Shown: positions 1 through 5,003 of the stretch, in pieces
How the letters are laid out: every line of letters starts with the position of its first letter
Position numbering within the stretch: position 1 is the stretch's first letter
Origin: Tidjanibacter sp.
Lineage (GTDB): Bacteria; Bacteroidota; Bacteroidia; Bacteroidales; Rikenellaceae
Reading direction: 5' to 3'
Length of the DNA: 5,003 bases
Assembly: GCA_017628675.1 (NCBI GenBank)
Contig: JAGBYS010000089.1
Span: forward strand, 1-5,003
The notes under the pieces: generated by a model
The model's input: the letters and a program-made list of their open reading frames with translations, nothing else
The model's database searches: none
Told to the model about the DNA's origin: nothing
Made by a program: the position numbers and the translations under genes

Positions 1-2259
1 CTCGGCTACCAGATGGTCACCACCGCCAACACCCTCAAAGGTGGCTACGCCTGGGGCGAGGTTATGGACTACGCACGCCGCCATCCCTACACCATAACCC
101 CCTTTGAGTGGGGTATGCGCCACCACCTCGGCTACTCCACCGAGGAGCTCTTTGAGTACACCTTCGACCGTCTGAACGACCATTGGGAGTCGCTACCCGA
201 GCGTGAGGACAATGCCGAAAGGATTGCCCTCTCCAATCCTCGCCACAGCTCCCCCTACGAAACATATCGCTACCCGCAATGGGCCGATAATGGCACCATT
301 GTAGCCCTCAAGAGCACCTTTGATACCCCCTCCGAGCTGGTGGAGGTGGACCTCGAGTGGGGCTATGAGCGACGACTCTACCCCACGGGCCACATAAACA
401 CCCCGCCCGCCATCGTGGGCGACCTCCTCTACTGGACCGAGATCAGTCAGCTCTCCTCCTTCTCGCAGGAGATGGGCTCACTACTCTACTGCGCCCCCAA
501 GGATGGCAGCGGCAGCGCCCGACGAGTGCGCCAGGCGGGCGACTATGTCCTCTACCCCACCGACTTCGAGGGCTCCCCAGCCTGGGTGAGCTACAACCTG
601 GATGGCACCTACACGGTAGTCTATGATGGTGGCACCGTGGATCTACCCCGAGAGGTTGAGTGTCACGGACTTGCGGCCGATGGTGGGTGCATCTACCTGC
701 TCCTGACCTCGCCCGAGGGAATGTCCATCCAGAGCCTCCGACCCGAGGAGGGAACTCTTCACACCGTCAAACCATCCACCAGGGCCACACTCTCGTACCT
801 TAGGGTCCAGGATGGCCACCTCTACTTCGGCTCGACGCTCTCGGGCTACGACGAGGTCCACACCATAGACCTCCGCACTCTCGAGGAGCACCAACTGACC
901 ACCTCCCACTACGGCTCCTTTGAGGGCACACCCTCGCCCGACGGCACCCTTCTGGCACTTACGAGCTACGACGCCACGGGCTACCATCTGGCCACCGCTC
1001 CAATGGAGGAGGGTGTAATAATTGAGGCCTCCGACACCCCAAGAAATATTGTTAATCCGGCACGCTACCGCTGGGAGAATTTCCCCTGCATAGACACCCT
1101 GCGCTACGGCCCCGAGGAGGCCAAACAGACAGGCCAAAGGGTGAGGATGAGTCGCTTTGCAAAGGGGGCCAACGCTCTGAACATTCACTCCTGGGCGCCA
1201 ATCTATTACCGCCCCGAGCAGTTGGCCTCGGGCAACCTCACGGACATACGCCTGGGACTCACGGCCACCTCCGCCAACCTGCTCTCGGATGCAATCACCA
1301 CCCTGGGGCTATACTACCTGCCCAAGGGGGCTGTTGGCGCCAACCTCAACCTGAAGTATATTGGCCTTGTGCCCAAGTTTGAGCTGAACGCCAATGTGAG
1401 CAGCGCCTCGCCGAGCTTCTCCAAGCCCGTGGGTGTGATGATGCACAGGGGCGACTATCACGCCTCCTATGACCACTCCGAGAGTGCGCCCACACCTCCC
1501 CTTGCAGGTGGCTACTACTCGCTCTACGCCAGGGGCTATCTGCCCGTCATACTGAAGCATAGCTACTGGACCTCGGTGCTTACCCCCTCCGTAGAACTCT
1601 CCCACTCCAATAACCGCCTCTACAACCCCACAACCAAGTCCTACAGCAGAGGACAAACGCTCGTGGCGGCCACCCTTCAATGGAACAGCTACACAGCCTC
1701 GGCCTACCGCAACCTCCAACCCCGTTGGGGCGTGGCCCTCATCGGCGGTGTGGGCAAAAGTCTTGCCCCCTTCCAGACGACCACCACCGTGGGCCTCTTT
1801 GCAAGGGCCTACACCCCCGCCTTTGGTGCCAACGACGGCCTCACCTGGAAGGCATCCTATCAGGACATTCTGGGTAGCGGTCCGCTCAACTACTCCATCG
1901 ACTTCGGATGGCTCATACCCCGTGGTCTACGCACCCAGATCTACCCCGACGACCAGATTGGCTTGGGCGTTCAGTACGACACGCCCCTCCTCTATCCCGA
2001 CCGAGGAATTGAGGGCATTGTGCTGCTCAAGAGGGTGCGCGGCTCGCTCTTTGCCGAGAGCCTTATGGGACGCCTCTGGACCGACAGCCCCAAGGCCAGC
2101 TGGGACGGCACGGTGTGCGTGGGTGGCGATGTGTGGCTGGACACCTCGTGGCTGAGACTCCCCGATCAGGGCGACATCTCCTTCAGGCTGGGTTGCTACT
2201 TCGACACCCGCGAGCTCTCCAAACCCACCTTCTCGGCAGGCTTCAGCGTCAATTTCTAA
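1..2259 (+). CDS. Outer-membrane beta-propeller/beta-barrel protein, 5'-truncated by the window edge
   Basis: The reading frame is open from base 1 (Leu-Gly-Tyr-Gln-Met), so the Met at base 13 is probably internal and 752 residues of a longer protein are visible. Numbered from base 1, residues 1-75 are helical and aromatic-rich. They resemble the end of the N-terminal gluzincin/MA-peptidase-like domain that I recall in Bacteroidota relatives; any HExxH zinc motif would lie upstream and is not seen. Residues about 85-345 are beta-rich with degenerate TolB/WD40-like blades: W-A-D-N-G at 94-98 and S-P-D-G at 312-315, each followed by hydrophobic strands. After a linker with an H-S-W-A-P motif, residues about 405-752 show alternating strands rich in Gly, Tyr and Leu and end in Asn-Phe, as expected of an outer-membrane barrel. 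The propeller would then be periplasmic or surface-exposed. Function is unknown; proteolysis, transport or scaffolding are all possible. Annotation pipelines may call such proteins TolB-like, but this is not canonical TolB, which is a soluble periplasmic protein without a barrel. The domain layout is fairly secure, the function is not. Confidence 0.8.
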   Translation, partial: LGYQMVTTANTLKGGYAWGEVMDYARRHPYTITPFEWGMRHHLGYSTEELFEYTFDRLNDHWESLPEREDNAERIALSNPRHSSPYETYRYPQWADNGTIVALKSTFDTPSELVEVDLEWGYERRLYPTGHINTPPAIVGDLLYWTEISQLSSFSQEMGSLLYCAPKDGSGSARRVRQAGDYVLYPTDFEGSPAWVSYNLDGTYTVVYDGGTVDLPREVECHGLAADGGCIYLLLTSPEGMSIQSLRPEEGTLHTVKPSTRATLSYLRVQDGHLYFGSTLSGYDEVHTIDLRTLEEHQLTTSHYGSFEGTPSPDGTLLALTSYDATGYHLATAPMEEGVIIEASDTPRNIVNPARYRWENFPCIDTLRYGPEEAKQTGQRVRMSRFAKGANALNIHSWAPIYYRPEQLASGNLTDIRLGLTATSANLLSDAITTLGLYYLPKGAVGANLNLKYIGLVPKFELNANVSSASPSFSKPVGVMMHRGDYHASYDHSESAPTPPLAGGYYSLYARGYLPVILKHSYWTSVLTPSVELSHSNNRLYNPTTKSYSRGQTLVAATLQWNSYTASAYRNLQPRWGVALIGGVGKSLAPFQTTTTVGLFARAYTPAFGANDGLTWKASYQDILGSGPLNYSIDFGWLIPRGLRTQIYPDDQIGLGVQYDTPLLYPDRGIEGIVLLKRVRGSLFAESLMGRLWTDSPKASWDGTVCVGGDVWLDTSWLRLPDQGDISFRLGCYFDTRELSKPTFSAGFSVNF

Positions 2260-2264
2260 CCCAC

Positions 2265-2297
2265 CGACACACCCCTTTCCACGCCCTCGACACACCC
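2265..2297 (+). repeat. Pair of 10-bp direct repeats CGACACACCC
   Basis: CGACACACCC occurs at 2265-2274 and again at 2288-2297, with starts 23 bases apart, immediately after the stop codon of the upstream gene. C-rich parts of each copy can pair with the G-run at 2304-2309 (AGGGGT), giving alternative short stems. The repeat is exact, but such a short C-rich sequence may be chance or a small local duplication. No function is assigned. Confidence 0.5.
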
Positions 2298-2368
2298 TGC
2301 TATAGGGGTTAAATGCAAGAAAAATCAGCCATTCGATAGAAATCATACCTAATATTAATAAAAAGTCT

Positions 2369-2376
2369 TAACTTTG
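2369..2376 (+). promoter_or_regulatory. Probable Bacteroidota-type -7 promoter element for the PBP1A gene
   Basis: TAACTTTG matches the Bacteroidota primary sigma factor -7 consensus TAnnTTTG exactly. It sits in AT-rich DNA 35 bases before the ATG, which would give a leader of about 25-30 nt. No clear TTG -33 element is seen about 19-21 bases upstream, so the call rests on the -7 match, its position and the local base composition. Confidence 0.5.
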
Positions 2377-2411
2377 TAGCTTGAATACTGACGACCTCAC
2401 ATTAGATAGCT

Positions 2412-5003
2412 ATGAAGAGATATAAAGACTTAACAAAATCTGCAAAGGTAACCCTCTGGTTCTGGGTGGCGATTCTCGTTCCCACACTGGCCATTATCGG
2501 CATCATCACCGCAACCGCTTGTGGCGCTTTCGGCAGCCTGCCCTCCTTCGAGGACCTGGAGAACCCCAAGAGTAACCTTGCCACCGACATCATCTCCGAG
2601 GACGGAGTGGTGCTCGGCAGTTTCTATGTGCAAAACCGCTCCTATGTGGACTACGAAGAGCTCGCTCCTGCACTCGAGCAGGCACTCGTGGCCACCGAGG
2701 ACTCGCGTTTCTACTCCCACTCGGGTATCGACTTCATCTCGCGTGCTCGTGTGGGTGTGAAGACCCTCGCAATGGGCGATAAGGGTCAGGGTGGTGGCTC
2801 GACCATCACTCAGCAGTTGGCCAAGAACCTCTTCCCTCGTGACACCACTCGCACCCGCTCGAAGGTCAAAAAGGCGAGCAAACTTGTGGTGGCCAAGTTC
2901 AAAGAGTGGATTACGGCCGTGAAACTCGAGCACAACTACACCAAGGATGAGATTGTGTCGATGTACTTCAACACCGTCTTCTACGGCAGCAACTCCTATG
3001 GTATCAAGTCGGCCGCCAAAACCTTCTTCAACAAACAGCCCCACGAGCTGAACACCCAGGAGGCCGCCCTGCTGGTGGGTGTAGTGAATGCCCCCACCAA
3101 GTACAGCCCCGTGAGGAACCCCAACAACGCCACCAAGAGGCGCAATGTTGTTCTGGCGCGTATGGGTGAGGCGGGCTATCTCACCTCCACCGAGGTCGAC
3201 TCGCTCTCGGCTCTGCCCATCGAGCTCCACTACTCAACCTCGACCCACAACGACGGTCTGGCAACCTACTTCCGTGAGATGATTCGTCTGACGATGACCT
3301 CGCCCAAGCCCACACGCAATATGTTCTACAACGAGTATGACTACAAGTATGAGCTTGAGCGCTGGGAGAGCGACCCCATCTATGGCTGGTGTCTGAAGAA
3401 CAAGAAGGCCGACGGCACAAACTACGACATCTATCGTGACGGTCTGAGGATCTACACCACCCTCAACTCCACAATGCAGCAGTACGCCGAGGATGCACTC
3501 GTCAAGCAGATGACCAACACCCAGAAGGCTATGGATCGCCAGGTGAAAAACACCAAGGTACTCTTCCAGAAGACCAGCAAAAAGGAGGTTGAGAAGATTA
3601 TCAACAAGGCCATTCGCGAGTCGGATCGCTACTATGAGATGAGCCGTTGGGGCCACAGCGAACAGGAAATTTTGGCCGCCTTCGACCAGCCCGTGAGGAC
3701 CACCATCTTCACCTACAAAGGCGAGGTCGACACCCTCATCACCCCCCGCGACTCCATTATGCACCACAAACGCATCCTGCGCGCCTCGCTCGTGGCTATG
3801 GATCCCCACACAGGCCACATCAAGGCCTATGTTGGTGGCCCCTCGTTCCGCTACTTCAAGTACGATATGGCCAAGCAGGGTAAGCGTCAGGTGGGCTCGA
3901 CCATCAAGCCCTTCATCTACACCTACGCCATTGACCACCTCGGTATGACCCCTTGTACCACCGTGCCCAATGTGCCCACCTCGATTGTGACCCCCGGTGG
4001 CAAGGTGTGGGAGCCCAAGGAGGCGGGTAAGGTTGAGTACGACGGCGAATTCTACCCCCTGCGTTGGGGTATGGCCCGCAGCCGCAACAACTACTCGGCC
4101 TGGATTATGGAGCAGGCACGCAACCCCGAGGCTGTGGCTGAGTTCATCCACAAGATGGGCGTCAAGAGCTACATCGACCCCGTATATCCTCTCTGTCTTG
4201 GTACCTCCGACGCGAGCGTCTTCGAGATGGTGGGCGCCTACTCTACCTTTGTCAATCGCGGTGTCTTCACCGAGCCCATATTCGTAACCCGCATTGAGGA
4301 CCGCCACGGCAACATCATCGCCGAGTTCACCCCCAAGAGCACCGTGGCCATCAGTGAGGTCACGGCCCACACGATGGTCGATATGATGCGTACGGTTGTT
4401 CAGGCCGGTACGGGTCGTCGCCTTATCTATGAGTTTGGTGCGGGCGGTATGGAGGTCGGCGGTAAGACCGGTACCTCGCAGGAGAACCGCGACGGTTGGT
4501 TTATGTGCGTAGCCCCCAATCTGGTCGGTGGCGTATGGGTCGGTGGCGAGAACCAGAGCATCCACCTCTCCAGGGCAGGTGAGGGTTCGGTTGTGGCACT
4601 CCCCATCTACGGCGAGTTCCTGCGCAGCGTGCTGAAGGACGGCAACCTCGGCGTTACACGCAGCGACCGCTTCCACAACCCCCCAGGTGCCAAGAACTAC
4701 ACCTGCTGGGAGCCCGAGTCGCCCTATAACGATGATGCAGTCTATGCCGAGATGGGCGAAGAGGGTGGCGAGATCGACTGGGATGCAGAGTATCGCAGCA
4801 ACCTGGGCGACTTCGATGTGGACTCCAACATCGATGTAGACACCTACAAGAAACAGAAAAAAGAGGAGAAGAAGGCCCAGGAGGAGGCAGCCACAATGGC
4901 AGGCGGAGGCCAATCCGCCGCTGGTGATGGCGCCACCGAGAAACCCGCCAAGCAGACTCCCGCCGCAAGCGTAGTCTACGAAGAGGAGGAGGAGTTCTTC
5001 TAA
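2412..5003 (+). CDS. Class A penicillin-binding protein 1A (bifunctional transglycosylase/transpeptidase)
   Basis: This inner-membrane enzyme polymerises lipid II into glycan strands and cross-links the stem peptides in the periplasm. A short cytoplasmic N-terminus (Lys/Arg-containing) precedes a single membrane anchor at residues about 13-36. The GT51 domain (about 55-235) has its motifs in order: E-D-S-R-F-Y-S-H-S-G at 96-105 with catalytic Glu96, G-G-S-T-I-T-Q-Q-L-A-K-N at 128-139, and K-F-K-E-W with the second catalytic Glu at 165. A charged, partly helical inter-domain region (about 270-450) follows. The transpeptidase domain (about 455-740) has S-T-I-K at 496-499 (acyl-enzyme Ser496, Lys499), S-R-N at 557-559 and K-T-G-T at 685-688, so both activities should be intact and beta-lactam-sensitive. 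The tail (about 770-863) is acidic, with a Lys/Glu helix near 812-826, a Gly/Ala-rich linker and a final Glu run ending Phe-Phe. At 863 residues the length is normal for the class. The ATG at 2412 is chosen because it places the anchor correctly; there is no evident Shine-Dalgarno, as is usual in Bacteroidota. Often annotated mrcA, ponA or pbp1A; the symbol is left blank because these names are not interchangeable across phyla. Confidence 0.96.
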   Translation: MKRYKDLTKSAKVTLWFWVAILVPTLAIIGIITATACGAFGSLPSFEDLENPKSNLATDIISEDGVVLGSFYVQNRSYVDYEELAPALEQALVATEDSRFYSHSGIDFISRARVGVKTLAMGDKGQGGGSTITQQLAKNLFPRDTTRTRSKVKKASKLVVAKFKEWITAVKLEHNYTKDEIVSMYFNTVFYGSNSYGIKSAAKTFFNKQPHELNTQEAALLVGVVNAPTKYSPVRNPNNATKRRNVVLARMGEAGYLTSTEVDSLSALPIELHYSTSTHNDGLATYFREMIRLTMTSPKPTRNMFYNEYDYKYELERWESDPIYGWCLKNKKADGTNYDIYRDGLRIYTTLNSTMQQYAEDALVKQMTNTQKAMDRQVKNTKVLFQKTSKKEVEKIINKAIRESDRYYEMSRWGHSEQEILAAFDQPVRTTIFTYKGEVDTLITPRDSIMHHKRILRASLVAMDPHTGHIKAYVGGPSFRYFKYDMAKQGKRQVGSTIKPFIYTYAIDHLGMTPCTTVPNVPTSIVTPGGKVWEPKEAGKVEYDGEFYPLRWGMARSRNNYSAWIMEQARNPEAVAEFIHKMGVKSYIDPVYPLCLGTSDASVFEMVGAYSTFVNRGVFTEPIFVTRIEDRHGNIIAEFTPKSTVAISEVTAHTMVDMMRTVVQAGTGRRLIYEFGAGGMEVGGKTGTSQENRDGWFMCVAPNLVGGVWVGGENQSIHLSRAGEGSVVALPIYGEFLRSVLKDGNLGVTRSDRFHNPPGAKNYTCWEPESPYNDDAVYAEMGEEGGEIDWDAEYRSNLGDFDVDSNIDVDTYKKQKKEEKKAQEEAATMAGGGQSAAGDGATEKPAKQTPAASVVYEEEEEFF

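Larger units (their letters stand above)
2260..2411. other. Intergenic region between the envelope protein gene and the PBP1A gene
   Basis: This 152-bp gap has two parts. The first 50 bases are C-rich and contain a 10-bp direct repeat. From about base 2310 the composition turns sharply AT-rich, including the 8-bp palindrome TAATATTA at 2350-2357, and it carries a Bacteroidota-type -7 element. No open reading frame, tRNA or recognisable riboswitch is seen here. The AT-rich half is typical of a promoter region in an otherwise GC-rich genome. Confidence 0.8.

Noticed and set aside
643..1188. Minus-strand open frame of 181 codons within the propeller region
   Set aside because: It is a shadow of the plus-strand propeller coding sequence, with no plausible domain or start signal.
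2257..2315. Possible rho-independent terminator after the upstream gene
   Set aside because: The available stems are only 4-6 bp, compete with each other, mostly have long loops, and are followed by A-rich rather than T-rich sequence. This does not meet the usual pattern.
2487..2525. Possible lipoprotein signal at Cys37 of the PBP
   Set aside because: The residues before the Cys (T-A-T-A) do not form a proper lipobox, and class A PBPs keep an uncleaved membrane anchor here.
2430..3230. Minus-strand open frame of 266 codons over the GT51 region
   Set aside because: It is antisense to the conserved glycosyltransferase motifs, shows no domain of its own, and is explained by the codon bias of the real gene.
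3234..4913. Long open frame (559 codons) on the minus strand across the PBP1A gene
   Set aside because: It lies wholly antisense to a gene with all catalytic motifs intact. Its translation is rich in Gly, Val, His and Leu with no recognisable domain, as expected when GC-rich codons are read in reverse.

Overview
The window looks like an ordinary chromosomal stretch from a GC-rich member of the Bacteroidota, possibly Alistipes or another member of the Rikenellaceae. Three things point there: the family of the first protein, the Bacteroidota-type -7 promoter motif (TAACTTTG) in an AT-rich intergenic gap, and the lack of a clear Shine-Dalgarno sequence before the second gene. The genus is inferred from the GC-rich codon use and is not proven. 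Both genes are on the + strand.

Bases 1-2259 hold the 3' part of a large cell-envelope gene; the frame is open at base 1, so the true start lies outside the window. The visible 752 residues are a helical segment that probably ends an N-terminal metallopeptidase-like (gluzincin/MA-like) domain, a degenerate TolB/WD40-like beta-propeller, and a C-terminal outer-membrane beta-barrel ending in Phe. Bases 2260-2411 are a 152-bp gap with a 10-bp direct repeat just after the stop codon and a probable promoter in its AT-rich second half. Bases 2412-5003 hold a complete class A penicillin-binding protein (PBP1A type, 863 aa). It has an N-terminal membrane anchor, a GT51 glycosyltransferase domain and a transpeptidase domain, with all catalytic motifs intact, and a charged C-terminal tail. 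The window ends on its stop codon.

Both proteins act in the envelope: the first is predicted in the outer membrane, the second polymerises and cross-links peptidoglycan from the inner membrane. The gap, the promoter candidate and the differing arginine codon use suggest that they are transcribed separately, so a functional link is not shown. I found no mobile element, CRISPR array, RNA gene or clear new system. The least characterised item is the peptidase-like/propeller/barrel protein.
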